Source: Rhynchopus sp. YZ270_cl-10 (taxonomy: Eukaryota > Euglenozoa > Diplonemea > Diplonemida > Diplonemidae). From it: a stretch of DNA of 64,000 nt. The stretch lies in NCBI GenBank assembly GCA_964035575.1, contig OZ037920.1, positions 248,001-312,000 on the forward strand, in the 5' to 3' direction. Within the stretch, counting starts at the first letter, position 1, and each line of letters opens with the position of its first letter. Made by a program: the position numbers and the translations under genes. This document shows, piece by piece, positions 1 through 10,710 of the stretch. Below the pieces are notes generated by a model that had not been told where the DNA came from, did not search any database, and saw only the letters and a program-made list of their open reading frames with translations.

Positions 1-155
1 GCGGGGTGAGAAACATGACAAGAACGAGTTTGATAGCCACTTTGGCGTGATGCCACACAGCGCTCAAGACGGCAGCAGGCATAAGTAACCCTGAACCCTC
101 ACGGAGAGAGGGGGGTGGCAAAAGAGCACAGTGAGAAAAAAAAAAAAACACATAC

Positions 156-1591
156 CTGACGCATCTGCTGCATTGCGAAGTCTGAGTCCTTTTGAGAGTC
201 GCGCAGCTGGTCATAGGACGACTGTTTTTCCTGTGAATATTATGTTTTTAAAAAATCGAAAACTTCGCTTACATTAGCGTACGAGGATGTGCTATATTCA
301 ATTTTATGTTGTTCTTTCCCCCCAATCCTTAAGAGATAACCCAACCTATGCACAAATTGCCATGATTTTCTTTGATGACACATCATACTACCTGATTTTT
401 TACCCTTAGTTTGTTTACCGGCGTTTACCGGTTGCCAAATACCAGCAAACTTAGGGTTAAAGATAGCAGGTGGTCATATACAAAGTTGGCTTGAAATACA
501 AAGCCCTCTCGTGACAGTGTACTTTTGGTATGACCGGTGGAGCCAACCATGCAGTCCTACAATCCATTTCGTGGTTTACATATAAACATAGGGCGGGGGT
601 ATACCTTGATGCTCGACTTCCAATGATCTTCAAGCTGCTGTCTCGCCTGCGCGAGCGAGTCTTGCAGCTCCTTGATGTGCCCATCCTTTTCGAGCAGCTT
701 CGACTCCAGCAGCGCGGTGTTCTGGTTCGTAAGCATGACCTGGTTCGGGTTGTCGATGTTGTTGAGCATCGGGAGGGAGATGGGTGTTGCGGCCGCTGCA
801 GGCGACTGCCCAAGCTTTTCGACGTACTTCTTGTACAACGTGGTCTGCATTTCAAGCTCCTGCTGCAGCCCCCGAATCGTTGCCTCATACCGAGCACGGT
901 CTCCTTCACGCGCACGCTCCGTCTCTTGAAGACGAGCATCCGTTTCACGCTGCATCTGTCTGAACTCCTCTACGGTCTTCATTGCTGCAGCGACCTTGTC
1001 GTTACCTTCCATGATCATTTGATCCGCCGCGCTCTTCTCCTTCGAAATCTCCAAAATCCTTCTTGCCAACTCTGCAATCCGTTGCTGCGCCTTTTCCGGA
1101 ACCTCCCCTCGAATCCTCTCCAGCTCCTCCCGCTCCATTCGAAGCCTGTCGCATTCTCCTCTTGCCTCACGGAGGTTCTCTTTTAATGAGAGAATCTCTT
1201 CCTCAAGAGAATCAACTTCACCTTCTTTGTTCTGAAGATGCACTGCAGTGTCGGCAGTACGCTGTGCGCAGGTCTGCGCGACTTTGCGAATTTCATGCTT
1301 CGATGCTTCGACCTTCTGTTGCAAATCGTGATTGATCTTTCGGAGATGATCTTGCTCCTTAGCGTGCCTCTCCTTTTCTCTGGCGGCCTCATATTTTTTG
1401 TCTTGAAGCAGCCTTATCAACCCTTCATTCTCCTCAAAAGCACGGTGCAGCTGTTTCTCCACCTCAGCCGACCGTGCCTTAGATTTAATAAACTCTGTCA
1501 AAATGACCTTTGCGCGGTCCCTCGCATCTTCCTCGTCGGGGTCGCTCACGACCGACCCCACCGATGATGAAGTCGTCGGTTGGTACGCCAT
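156..1591 (-). CDS. coiled-coil protein, 5' part (continues past the left edge)
   Basis: Exon 1 is 605-1591 (329 codons) and exon 2 is 156-230 (25 codons, phase 0). The intron 231-604 starts GTATAC and ends CACAG. A further donor (GTATGT) at 155 opens an intron that leaves the window, so the C-terminus is missing. The start chosen is the Met of MAYQPTTSSS: the longer open frame upstream is low-complexity, and an acceptor-like CCCAG ends at 1613, 21 bases before the ATG. After about 25 acidic residues the protein is almost all heptad-like helix, with Glu/Lys/Arg/Leu-rich runs to about residue 255, a Pro/Ala break near 275, then more helix. No enzymatic motif is visible. The composition fits a structural cytoskeletal or basal-body type protein, but I do not recognise the family. 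Confidence 0.75.
389..473. mobile_element. short palindromic TIR element in an intron
   Basis: The left end reads TACCTGATTTTTTACCCTTA and the right end is its near-complement (TAACCCTAAG partner, ending AGCAGGTGG). The arms meet at a TTTACCGGCGTTTACCGG centre. It lies in the first intron of the coiled-coil gene and is followed within 10 bases by an R1 repeat. It is non-coding and looks like a MITE. Its ends resemble those of the element at 26682-26905, which carries an R1 copy inside it. Confidence 0.5.
482..584 (+). repeat. R1 dispersed stem-loop repeat
   Basis: This R1 copy is in an intron. R1 begins TTGAAATACAAAGCC, continues CTCTCGTG(A)ACAGTGTACC, and then reads TTTTGGTATGACCGG. The ATACAAAG and CTTTTGGTAT segments can pair around the CTCTCGTG loop. 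A second conserved part, ATCCATTTCGTGGTTTACAT, lies about 60 bases further on. Other copies or fragments lie at about 16698, 26739, 30619, 33902, 55096, 58998, 59658, 60926 and 63559. Confidence 0.7.
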
Positions 1592-1796
1592 CTCACCCAA
1601 CCACGCTGGAGGCTGGGAAGGGTATATACGGGGTGTGCACTTTCTAAGGGGGTATTGGGGGGGGTCGTTACAATATATGTCTAGGGGAAAGGGGGGAGGG
1701 GGGTGGTTGAGTGCGTACTCCCTGGTGTTGTTTTGTGTGTGGTGTGAGGGGGGAGGAGGAGGAGGAAGGGGGAGAGAGAAAATGGAGAAATAGTAG

Positions 1797-1918
1797 GATC
1801 GGTAGGTAAGTAAAAGGAAAAAAGGTTTTTTCGTTGACTGCACAATCCTCCTGTTTGAGGGATGATTGGCGACCGTACCGGTAATACTATTTCTCCTTTA
1901 AAGCAAGCTTCGTAGGAA
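1797..1918 (+). repeat. R8 repeat, copy 1
   Basis: About 120 bases from ATCGGTAGGTAAGTA through CCTCCTGTTTGAGGGATGA to CTTCGTAGGAATA. It is repeated in the same direction at 2875-2998 with small differences. Neither copy carries an open frame or end repeats that I can see. Confidence 0.75.
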
Positions 1919-1940
1919 TAAAAGAAAAAAAAAAGGAAAC

Positions 1941-2060
1941 TGTAGTTGGTGATGCAGGCACCGATCCGACTGACCCACTGTACGGATGCCAGACCCCGGA
2001 TGAAAAAGCAAAGTACCCTGCGGACTACAACAGTAGATGCAAAGGAAACCTAATAACTTG
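1941..2060 (+). repeat. R3 dispersed repeat
   Basis: R3 has the core GATGCAGGCACC..CCGACTGACCCACTGTACGATGCCA, then CCGGATGAAAA and AGTAGATGCAAAGGAAACC. Further copies are at about 2466-2520, 9983-10060 (kinesin-9 intron 1), 23095-23175 and 40208-40315. The 1941 and 40208 copies are the longest, and the others stop earlier. There is no coding capacity. It could be a SINE-like or MITE-like relic, but I see no tRNA-like promoter boxes. Confidence 0.7.
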
Positions 2061-2874
2061 CCGGAAAAAAAAAGAAATGTTCATTTTTTTTGTTCTTGGT
2101 TTTTTTTTTTTTGCGAGACGATTCGTTCAAGTCAAAAAAAAAAAAAGGGAGGAGGAAAAAGAAAAGAACAGTGTAGTACAAACAAAAACAAAGTGAAGTT
2201 GTGCCCGCCTCTGGGACGCAGGCACTGTCACTCCGCGAAAAAAAAAAAAAACAGAGTTGGTTTTCCTGTACCAAAGATTCAATGAGACTTTACTGAAATG
2301 GGGGGTTTTTTGTTCTTTTTTGCTGCATTACATTGACAATAGAAGCGGGGATCTACTGTACTTTCATTTGTTGTTCTGTTGAAAATAATGAAAAAAATGG
2401 CAGTTATCTCATGCAGACACACATCTCTGAATCACCTCTCACCGCCATGAACACAAACAAAAAGAATAGTTGATGCAGGCACATCTCCGACTGACCCACT
2501 GTACGATGCCAACCATCCAAGTAAAAAGCCTCTTTTGTTCTAATTTTGTGCACAACTCTAACCAAAGAAAGCGACACATTTTTATAAGCACTTTACAAAG
2601 AGACCTTTTGTGGTGGCAAAAAAAAACTGCAAATCATTCAATTTGTCCAAAAAACTTTGCGGGAAAAAAAACCCCCCACTTTCTCTAAAATGCATGTACC
2701 TCTCGTGTACACACACCTTTAATAGAAAACAGCAACTCCCTCAGTGTACGTTGGGAAAAAAACTCTAAATTATATCATCGCAACTCCACCTCATTTAAAG
2801 GAAATACATAAGATCATTAAGACACGGCAGTGAGAGACGTAATGACACAAAAAAAAAGAAAAAGAGAAAAAATA

Positions 2875-2998
2875 GATCGGTAGGTAAGTACAGTATTATT
2901 TTTTTCGTTGATTGCACAAATCCTCCTGTTTGAGGGATGAATTAGCGACCGTACTGGTACTATTTCTCCTTTAAAGCGCAAGCTTCGTAGGAATATAT
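2875..2998 (+). repeat. R8 repeat, copy 2
   Basis: Second copy of the 1797-1918 block, same orientation, with insertions in T runs. It is followed directly by the first of three GAGTATAGACAAGAAGGAGT-type units. Confidence 0.75.
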
Positions 2999-3012
2999 AA
3001 AAAAAGGGCATT

Positions 3013-3326
3013 GTTGAGCATAGACAAGAAGGAGTCCTGCTACTGCTTTGAAAAGGGGTGGTACTTGAGTATAGACAAGAAGGAGTCTTGTAAAAAAGGG
3101 AAGCTGTCCCCCCTGCCCCGTCGCAGTGTGGAACCCCGCTAAGTAGCACAACAACAAAACTTAGCAAGAGGCAGTACCAGTGGCGCGGCTACCAATAACT
3201 ACCGCGTAGTCAGCGTCACGCCTACCATGGTAGGTTACAGTGAAAAAAAAAAAAGAAAAAAAAAAAAGGGCCATTGAGTATAGAAAAGAAGGAGTCCTGC
3301 TACTGCTTTGAAAAGGGGTGGTACTC
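3013..3326 (+). repeat. three-copy GAGTATAGACAAGAAGGAG repeat
   Basis: A unit containing AGGAGTCCTGCTACTGCTTTG and AAAAGGGGTGGTACT occurs at 3013-3070 and 3273-3326. A shortened unit lies at 3069-3095. The copies are nearly identical, which suggests recent local duplication. Confidence 0.7.
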
Positions 3327-3501
3327 GGCTCACCTCATAGCGTTGTTCCGTTGTGCCTCACAAAGGGGACCGGTCTGGAACATTGCGCTCCCCTCCTCTC
3401 CTTTGTTCATTTGCTTGCTTCACAGAAGGCCCTCCACAAAGGTTTTCTGTGATGTTGTAGTGTTGTGTCAGAAACAGAAGGGGGGTTTTTATAATATGAC
3501 T

Positions 3502-3656
3502 TTGGTGTGACCCCCCCCTCTCCAGATTCCCCTTCCCGTAGGTCTCCCCTAGGGTTCTACCAGGTACCCGGGTCCACACCATTGATGGTGTGGCTGACGA
3601 CCCCCAAAATAGCAGAAAATTAGCACAAAAAATAGCACCCCCCCTTTCAGCCACAC
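3502..3656. mobile_element. two adjacent small TIR elements
   Basis: The first unit (about 3502-3582) opens TTGGTGTG and closes CACACC. The second (about 3588-3656) opens GGTGTGGCTG and closes CAGCCACACC. Both resemble the GGTGTGA...TCACACC MITEs at 22345-22412 and 29841-29963, including C-rich CCGT/GGTTCT-type interiors. They are non-coding. Confidence 0.5.
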
Positions 3657-3887
3657 CAATTGACCCAGCTATTATAGTATAGTATTCCAAATGTGTTTGG
3701 AGTCCAAAAACAAAAAAAGTCACCAAATTATCCCCAAAAAAAGACCCAAATCCGCTAAATTTGTTTAGACGCCAAGTTGTTTTGGACTACTGTTTATGTT
3801 GCGTTGTTTTTTGTTGAGACAAACGTTGCCTCAGGACAGGTCAAAGTGATGAGGGGTATTTTTGAGAGAGAAACGTTGAGAAGAAGG

Positions 3888-6405
3888 TCATACGATAGCG
3901 TCAAAGTTGCGTTCCCCTTCGAACTTAGTTCTCACGCCGTCCTTGCCGTAGAAGCTGTGTGGAGAGAGAGAGGGGGTTAAAAAAAAGAGGAGTTGAAAGT
4001 GCAAACGCCTCGTTCATCGGTTCTCCGCGGGTTTATCGAACCCATAGAGAGCATTTCATAAAAAAAGAAAAAGAGAGAAAAACACACAACAATACCAATC
4101 CCAGAGCTAATGTTAAGAGAAAAGGGTTTTTGAACAGCTTCTGTCCCTCATTGCTTCAACAACTGAAGAGTGGGAAAAAAAGAAGGGAAAAAATGGTAGT
4201 TATTGATACAGAACCTACAGAAGCAACAGCAGCTAGGCTGGAGTGGGGCGGGTGTGGGTGTTTGGGGCAGCGGGTTGTGCCGCACAACCCGTTACCTGCC
4301 CCTATGCACGTGGATTGTTGATTGACCCAGAGAAAAAATCGTAAACATACAAAATGGTAGGGAAGCTCTTGACGCCCTCCTTCTTTGCCAGGTCAGGCGA
4401 TGCGGGCGCGTCGTACCTTGTGATCAGCACTCTGTTGTTTGATAAAAGAAATAAGATGAAACCCCCCTCTCTTGCGCACAGTCACTCAACTTATAAATAA
4501 AACGAGATTTTTTTTTAGTGAAAAAAAAAACTGGAGAAACGGGTCTACGACCACTTTGCCCTTAGGGGTGGACAACTGCTATTTTCAGATTCATCAAAAT
4601 ACTGACCTCAAAAAAAAAAAACACCCCCAAAAAAAAAAAACAAAAAACACATACTCGTCAAACCTATCCTTGAAATGTGTCGCCAGCTTCTTGTAGTCTG
4701 GCGCGAGCTTCTTGCAATGTCCACACCATGATGCGTAGAACATCAGCAACACCCCCTTCGTTGGCTTCACCTTGAGCAACGCAAGCTTGTCCCCATCAAG
4801 CTCTGTGAGCTCCCCTGCCGTCACTGCAACCGATGCCTGCGTCTCCTCGTTTGCTACAACCTTCTGCTGCTTGCGTGCCGCCCTCTTGGCAGCCTCTTTA
4901 TCAGCCTCCTTCGGAAGGTGTGCAGTAATGAATTTTGTCCATGCCCTGTTATTTCTTGCGCCGCTGTACACTTTGGGTTCGTCTTCTGATGGGGAGAACA
5001 TAAGCAAAGTGGGATATCCCGAAATCGGCAGGTTTTTGGTCAAATCGGAGTACCTCGAACCATCAAGCTTTGCGATCACAACTTTGTCGTTTTCTTTGAG
5101 TGAAAGGGCAAGCTTCTCCCAGTCTGGCGCCATTCTTTTGCAATGTCCACACCAAGGTGCAAAGAATTTCACAAAGACGGCCTTCCCGGAGGTAGTTACC
5201 GCAGCAAAGTTTTCGGGGTTGAGGATCAACGCAGCGCTCTCCTCCTCTCCAGGGATTGCACGGCCAAGCTTGGAGTAAACGAATTTCTTGAGGTCTTCAA
5301 GGCTTCTGCTTCCAGAATACTCCGTTCTTTTGAGGGTTTTATCGAAAAAAATGAGGGTAGGATATCCGTCCACCTTATGAGTTGCGGCAAGACCTGGGTA
5401 TGATACAGCATCCACCTTTGCCACCGCGATCTCCTTCTCCGAGAATACATCGTTCGCGAGCTGGTCGAAGTCCGGCATCAATCTCTTGCAGTGTCCACAC
5501 CAGGGAGCATGAAACATCACCAACACCCCCTTCGAAACGCTCTTCACAAATGGGGTGAAGGTTTCTTCTGTCAAATTGATGACCGGGGTTTCACGCAATT
5601 TGGTGATTTCAACTGGTTTTAACTTTGCGTTTAATACTCCCTCTACCTCCTCCGCGGATGCATCCACAGCGACCTTCAAAACAACCGGGTTATACTTCCC
5701 TTTTCTCCTTCCAAAGAAAACGATAAACGGAGCCTCAGGGTGCTCCACGTCCTTCAATGATTGGATGTAACGCTCCGGCGCCAAACTCGGTGTTGCCCTA
5801 ACAAAGAACACTGTATCCTTTCCAGTCTCCGTAAAAGATTCAGATGCCTTTGCAAAAGAATGGGCCAAAGGTGAAACTTCGTCTTTATCATAAAGTACAA
5901 AACAGTTTTTTGAGGGCATATACACCTTAGTACCAAACTCACTGTCATCAGCGGTGAGGACATTTCCCATTTTTGGGGTGCGAAGAGTAGCGTGGGAGAG
6001 AACCCAACGTTGGACGACTTCTGTGTCGACGCTGCCGTCGTCTTCATAGTACTCGGGGCCAAAGGCATCGACACCGGTTTTCGTGAACAGTACTAAGGTG
6101 TATGAAGGAGCGGCTTGGATATTGTGTGATCCCAAGAATGCCTCGGTTTCGTCAAGATCTGAGGCAAAAACAGAGATTTTAGCGAGTTTTGCATTGTCCG
6201 GCAGCGCAATATACCGCATAACCGACAGCAGCAGCGGCTCAAGGTGTACAAAGCTTCCCAGCACGCTGAACCCAACAAAGATCGATTCGTGTTCCCCAAG
6301 CGCCTCGCGTTGCGCCTTGAGGTCCTTCAGGGAGATGAGGGAGACCTCCTCACCATAGGTCCCGGTCAGCAGGAGAACTGCACAGAGCAGCAAAGATCGA
6401 AACAT
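3888..6405 (-). CDS. protein disulfide isomerase with three CGHC thioredoxin domains
   Basis: The exons are 4655-6405, 4351-4431 and 3888-3954. Introns 4432-4654 and 3955-4350 both start GTATGT and end AACAG or CACAG. The joined product is 632 residues. An N-terminal signal peptide (about 1-18) is followed by a non-catalytic thioredoxin-like region of about 270 residues. Three catalytic domains follow, with CGHC at 303-306, 419-422 and 561-564 and cis-proline motifs GYPT near 347 and 463 and FPT in the third. The enzyme forms and rearranges disulfides in secretory proteins in the ER lumen. The last exon finishes the third domain (FYGKDGVRTKFEGERNF) and ends DAIV with no KDEL-type retrieval signal. 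An acceptor-like CTTCTCAG ends at 6432, 26 bases before the ATG. Domain order differs from classical a-b-b'-a' PDI. Confidence 0.92.
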
Positions 6406-6431
6406 GCTGTGTAGAGTATTCTTTTATTCCC

Positions 6432-6446
6432 CTGAGAAGAAAAAGG
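6432..6446 (-). promoter_or_regulatory. putative trans-splice acceptor of the PDI gene
   Basis: The minus strand reads CCTTTTTCTTCTCAG, a pyrimidine tract plus AG, ending 26 bases before the PDI start codon. There is no upstream exon to pair with it, so it fits a spliced-leader acceptor. Confidence 0.45.
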
Positions 6447-6689
6447 TGTGTGTGTTTGATAACTAATAGGGGTAATTCTTGCGCAGAATATGGCCCCAAG
6501 GTGTGTGTGGGATGAGGGAGGGGTGTTGTAGTAGTACAGTGAGGAGGAGATGAAGGAGTCTAACACACACAGGCTTAGGGTGTCAAACCCATTGCACTGA
6601 AAGGGAGATGTGCCAATCCGTAAAGAAGCACAGCCCGATCCTGATTTACTGGAAAGGGCTTTGAGGTAAAGTAGATGTGGGGTCAGAAA

Positions 6690-6785
6690 GAGGAGTTGAA
6701 ACGTGCTAAAAACGCCTCTAAGTCGGGTTCATGCAAAAGTGTAGGTAGTGAGTGATCCGAGAACGGAGGCGGTTCACAACCGCTC
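6690..6785 (+). repeat. R4 dispersed repeat
   Basis: R4 begins GAGTTGAAACGTGCTAAAA, then CGCCTCTAAGTCG and TTCATGCAAAA. A second part, GTGATCCG..GAGAACGGAGGCGG..TCACAACCGCTC, follows. Related copies are at 28485-28570, 33676-33790 and 47974-48010, with short fragments near 3990, 31588 and 36138. Confidence 0.6.
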
Positions 6786-7146
6786 GGTGTCTTCGCGGAC
6801 AGTGTAGAGGGGGTAGGGGTGTAGGGGTGGGGGGGCAGCATTCTCCACCTGGCTTCTGAAGAGAGGTGTCTTCCCTTTTGGGGCTAACCGCGAAGTGCAA
6901 GAGAAATGGGGGAGAGAGAAGATCTTTTTAAAAAATAACTGAGGTAGAATAATAAGGTTGAAAAACACATAACATATAGCCCTCTACCGAAAGGGGGAGT
7001 AGCGGGGGGGAAGGGCGTAAGCCCTGCCTCCCCATACCAAAAGAAACATCCCAAAAGAAAAATTGTAAATGAAGTTGGAAGAGAGTGGGGCCATTTAATA
7101 ATGGCGACTAAAAGAGGGGGTGGAAAGGTAGTGGTTGGCTGTGTGA

Positions 7147-7226
7147 TAATTGCCCCATCATAATACATAATACACACAATATAGCTGTATTGTGATGTGT
7201 ATGTATTGTGATAGGGTAATTGGTAA
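7147..7226. mobile_element. palindromic MITE (ATAATTGCCC..ATCACAATACA family)
   Basis: The left arm ATAATTGCCCCATCATAATAC mirrors the right arm GTATTGTGATAGGGTAAT, with an AGCTGTATTGTG centre. Related copies are at 29817-30045 (interrupted) and about 58850-58922. It is non-coding and lies 3' of the kinesin-9 gene. Confidence 0.6.
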
Positions 7227-7267
7227 TAGAGTCACTAGGGAGAAGGGATGTGAAGGGGGATGGTTTT

Positions 7268-10200
7268 CTACACCGTGGTTTTTGCGGCTGCCCAGCCAGC
7301 ACCACGTTTTGGTTTGATGTTCGGGGAGAGCATCCGTCTTGAGTTGGTCATCCGCATGGCCCTGTAGGTGGTAAAAATAGCTTCCTAAACTCTCTCCCAA
7401 AGTATTTCAACATTTGCATTCAATTAATTGATAGCATAGGAGGAGGGAAATTATACATTATTTTCTAAATCCCCAAGAATTGTTTCATATACATTCTTTT
7501 CTGACGAAAAGAACAAAAGAAGGTATAGAGGGTGCTAAAAATGTACCCTTGCCCCAAAGAAATAAAAGTTAAAAAAGTAGTAGGTACTACAACTTCGAGC
7601 CAAGTTTTTTGTAAAATAAAAAAAGAATGCATACTTGTAGAACTGCAGAGAGTCGGGGTCTTCCTTGAGAAGACGTTCCTCCTCAAGCATGTCGAAGCGT
7701 TCGACGTCATCGAGACGGTCCATCTGTGCATACGTGGTTTCAAAGCAAATGTGGGTAATTCCTCAGAGCAAAACATTGGCCATGTGTAATGCGTGGGGTC
7801 CCGTGTGTCAAATGCCGTATGTCATGATAACGGGTTTGTGAGGGTTACGGTTTGTGTTTAAAAGCTAAACCTCTCGCCAACAACGACGGTCGAAACTTTT
7901 ATTCTTCGAAAAAAACCCCCCCAAAGCTGGCCACAAATCTGCCTCGCTGTTCCAAACCCGCCAAACCAACAACCGTTTTTTCAGATTTTCTCAACTATTT
8001 TCCCGTTTCTTTTTTTCGTTGATAAATTGTTGGAGTAGTGTAGGTTGCCTCGGTTGTGTTGCCACAGTTGATGCAATCTCCACTGTACAGTGCAGTCTCA
8101 ACTATCTTTTTTTTTTTGAAAAACATACATCTCTCTTCGGTTTCACCTCTGCAGGGGCTTCACAGCCGTCACAGTAGGTAACGGCGAACCACTTCTCGAA
8201 GGAGGCAACGAGCTGCTGTCGGCATTGGTGCTGGAGCTTCTGGCAGTTGTCGTGGTCCACTTTGAGGCGTGCGAGCGTGTCACGTGCGTCGCGGAAGGCT
8301 GTGGTTTTCTTCTTGATGTCCTCGTAGAGATGTTCACGCTCTGCATCTGCCACGTCTGTCTCCTCGTCTGCACCTGCCTGCCTATCTGCCGTCGCCTTCA
8401 GCTCCTCAATCTCCGTCTTCAACGCATTCGCAACCCCAGTCAACCCAACCGCCTCCTGTTTCAAGTCCTTCAGCTTCGCAGTATGCTGCTTCAGAGTTGC
8501 ATTCATTTCGGCACCTTCATTCGATTTAAAGTCTGCGTACGCTTGGTTGCGGTCGGGGAGCTGTTTTTTGAATTTTTTTTTGAAAAAATTGGTCTTCACG
8601 AAGCCCTATAAACTTCCCATATCCACCCTGGAATACCCACAACCTTTACAAAATAATGCTCCGATAAAAGATTTGAAGCCCCACAACATTTTTTGGGGAA
8701 AGAAAAACAAATGTTACCTTCAGGGTGCGTCTATTATCTTCTGCAGGCGGGGTAGGCTGTACCGGCTCCTTCCCTTCGTCTTCTACTGTTCTTGGTGAAT
8801 GCGCCATTGTGCTTCGAATGTTCTTTGCTGCAGCCCCGGTTCCTACCCCGAATCCTGAGGCCACATCGACGTCGCCTACTCCATCTGAGCCTGAGATGGC
8901 GCCATTTGCGGTTCCTGCTGTGCCTTTGGTGCCTTCTGCTTCCCCCCCTACGGTGCCTCCGGTGTGTTCTGCTGACGCGCTTTGCGCACGCTCGACGCAA
9001 GCTTTGAAGAGTTTGAAGTATTCTTTGACGTCGCGAAGGCTTCGTACCTCGACCTCCTCCAAGGTGCCAGAGAGATAGCCGTGGACACGCTTCTCCAGCT
9101 CGTAGCGTTCGTCATCAGAAAACCCGTCATATTTGATGTGAGACTTCCCAAACAGCTGGTTCTGCATTTGCAGCTCCGCCTTCAGCTCCACAACCTGCAG
9201 CTGAAGCGACCGGATCTGACTGGATAAATCGGTAGTAACGTTAACTGTCGCGTCGTTTTGTACCCGCATCATGCGTGCTGCGAACTTCAATGTACTTAAC
9301 GTTTCTTCTAGGTGACGGGGTTCTGCCCAGACGTTCGCAATCATAACGGTTTTGCAGTTTCCTCCGAGAGAGTCCTTGAGGATGTTGGTCAGCTTGCACT
9401 GTCTGTACGGGACGTGGGAGCGGGATGCCGAGGACAATGCGACAACAACCTGCTCGAGAAAGGAGAGGCTCTTGTTGATGTACATAGCCTCCTTCAGAAG
9501 CACGCCTTCCGAGCCTGTCTTTGCAACACGTTCACTCCCGGCCAGATCCACGAGGTTGAGCTTTGAGGACAACGCCTTGCCATCGCTCTCTACACGTGAC
9601 CGCGACTTCACATGGATTGTGAACATGCAATGTGACCGCCCGCTCTGGTCGTTCAGGGAGTGCTCCCCTACAACGCGCGCCTGGTCGCCACGGAAGAGCA
9701 GCGACAGCGCCTCGCTCTCAGAGGCCGCAGGGGTGATCGACAGACCCTTCACAGTGATGCCTGAGTAGAGGGGTGTTTTGATGGTTGTACAGAGTGGTAG
9801 TTGGTTGGGAAATAATGTGGGTTTTATTTGGAAGATTTTCGTGCTAAAGAGGACCTTTCTATGAGGGTCATAACTTTGAAAAGAAAGGCGCGATTTTATG
9901 TATCGCCTCTGATGTTGAGTGGCTGTGGGGCAGAGTGGAAAATGGCGTTGAAAAGTATGAAGTTTTTGCGTGAAGACAAAGTGAAGTTACTAATGCAGGC
10001 ACCTCCGACTGACCCACGTACGATGCCAGCCATCCGGACGAAAGCACAAAAGATGCCGATGAAAATGCTAGAGGATGTATTTGCAAACAGGAACCGCAAA
10101 AGAACATACCCGAGGCCCCATCATGTATCGTGAGGTTAGGTGTGGACCCACTGCTGGGCTCCTCTGCGAGCAGGTCGTAGACCTTTTCGTTGTAGATCTC

Positions 10201-10614
10201 CATGTAGGACACGGCTATTTCGAAGGACTTTTCGGGGAGGCTGCTTGTGGACGTGAAGAGGTCGGCAATGGCGCGGGGGATGATGCCACGTGTCTTGAAG
10301 GTCTGGTTGCCGGTCATCGTGTACGTCTTGCCTGCTCCCGTCTGCCCGTACGCCAGGACGGTGGCGTTGTACCCGGAAATGACGTTGTCGACCAAAGGCT
10401 TGCATGAAGCGTACACCTCGTCCTGCGACGACTGGTGCAGGATCTCGTCGTATTTGAAGGTGTGGTGCTCCTGTGTGTTATTCAAAAAGCCCTGGTCCGT
10501 CTTGCGCGGCAGATAGTAGTTCACCGTGTCCCCATCGTGCACCTTGAAGTTGTTCACAGCAAAGCTGTCCGTAGGGCGTGTGCGTACCAAGACACGCACA
10601 GAGTGTTTCCCCAT
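7268..10614 (-). CDS. kinesin-9 family motor (KIF9-like)
   Basis: Five exons: 10110-10614, 8718-9760, 8129-8560, 7635-7723 and 7268-7361, joining in frame to 720 residues. Introns start GTATG (GTAACA for the second) and end CAG. The N-terminal motor has the P-loop GQTGAGKT at 90-97, switch I NDQSGRSH at 205-212 and switch II DLAGSE at 240-245. The stretch LKEAMYINKSLSFLEQ is typical of kinesin-9. The switch I serine pair SSR reads SGR here. A neck helix, a low-complexity Gly/Ala region and a coiled coil follow. The two small last exons supply a conserved-looking tail (DVERFDMLEEER ... EDPDSLQFYKAM). Kinesin-9 motors act in the flagellar axoneme (central pair and related sites), so this points to a flagellate. 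Intron 1 contains an R3 repeat. An AG acceptor lies 15 bases before the ATG. Confidence 0.92.
8034..8090 (+). repeat. 57-base repeat shared with 31440-31490
   Basis: Located in kinesin-9 intron 3. The stretch GTTGCCTCGGTTGTGTTGCC followed by ACAGTTGATGCAATCTCCAC is repeated almost exactly at 31448-31490. Both copies follow a T run and GGAGT. Its nature is unknown. Confidence 0.6.
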
Positions 10615-10629
10615 TTCGTATGTGGATGC

Positions 10630-10680
10630 CTGGGTTTGAGGTGGGGAGGTGGAAATTGGGTGTAGAAAAAAAAAAGGGTT
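10630..10680 (-). promoter_or_regulatory. putative trans-splice acceptor of the kinesin-9 gene
   Basis: A long pyrimidine-rich stretch on the minus strand, with a T run at about 10668-10680, ends AAACCCAG at 10630. This is 15 bases before the kinesin-9 start codon. Confidence 0.4.
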
Positions 10681-10710
10681 TGGGAAGAAAAGCGTGGTGC
10701 AGTGGTGCAG

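Larger units (their letters stand above)
1615..3887. other. intergenic spacer with duplicated blocks; no gene seen
   Basis: Between the coiled-coil gene and the PDI gene the sequence is rich in A and T runs, and its open frames lack gene-like composition. It holds two copies of a 120-base repeat (1797-1918, 2875-2998), two R3 repeats (about 1941-2060 and 2466-2520), a short R5 hairpin (about 2688-2720), a threefold 50-base repeat (3013-3326), and two small terminal-inverted-repeat units (3502-3582, 3588-3656). Confidence 0.6.
6447..7267. other. intergenic spacer with R4 and TIR-MITE repeats; no gene seen
   Basis: It holds an R4 repeat (about 6690-6785) and a palindromic MITE (about 7147-7226). 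A TAATTCTTGCGCAGAATATG segment at about 6471 recurs at about 22240 as TAATTCTTGCACAGAATATG. The remainder is purine- or pyrimidine-skewed filler without convincing exons. Confidence 0.55.

Noticed and set aside
1-155. A third exon of the left-edge coiled-coil gene within 1-130
   Set aside because: Several AG sites exist (for example before CGCTGTGTGG) but none gives a clearly helical, in-frame continuation, so I stopped at the exon ending at 156.
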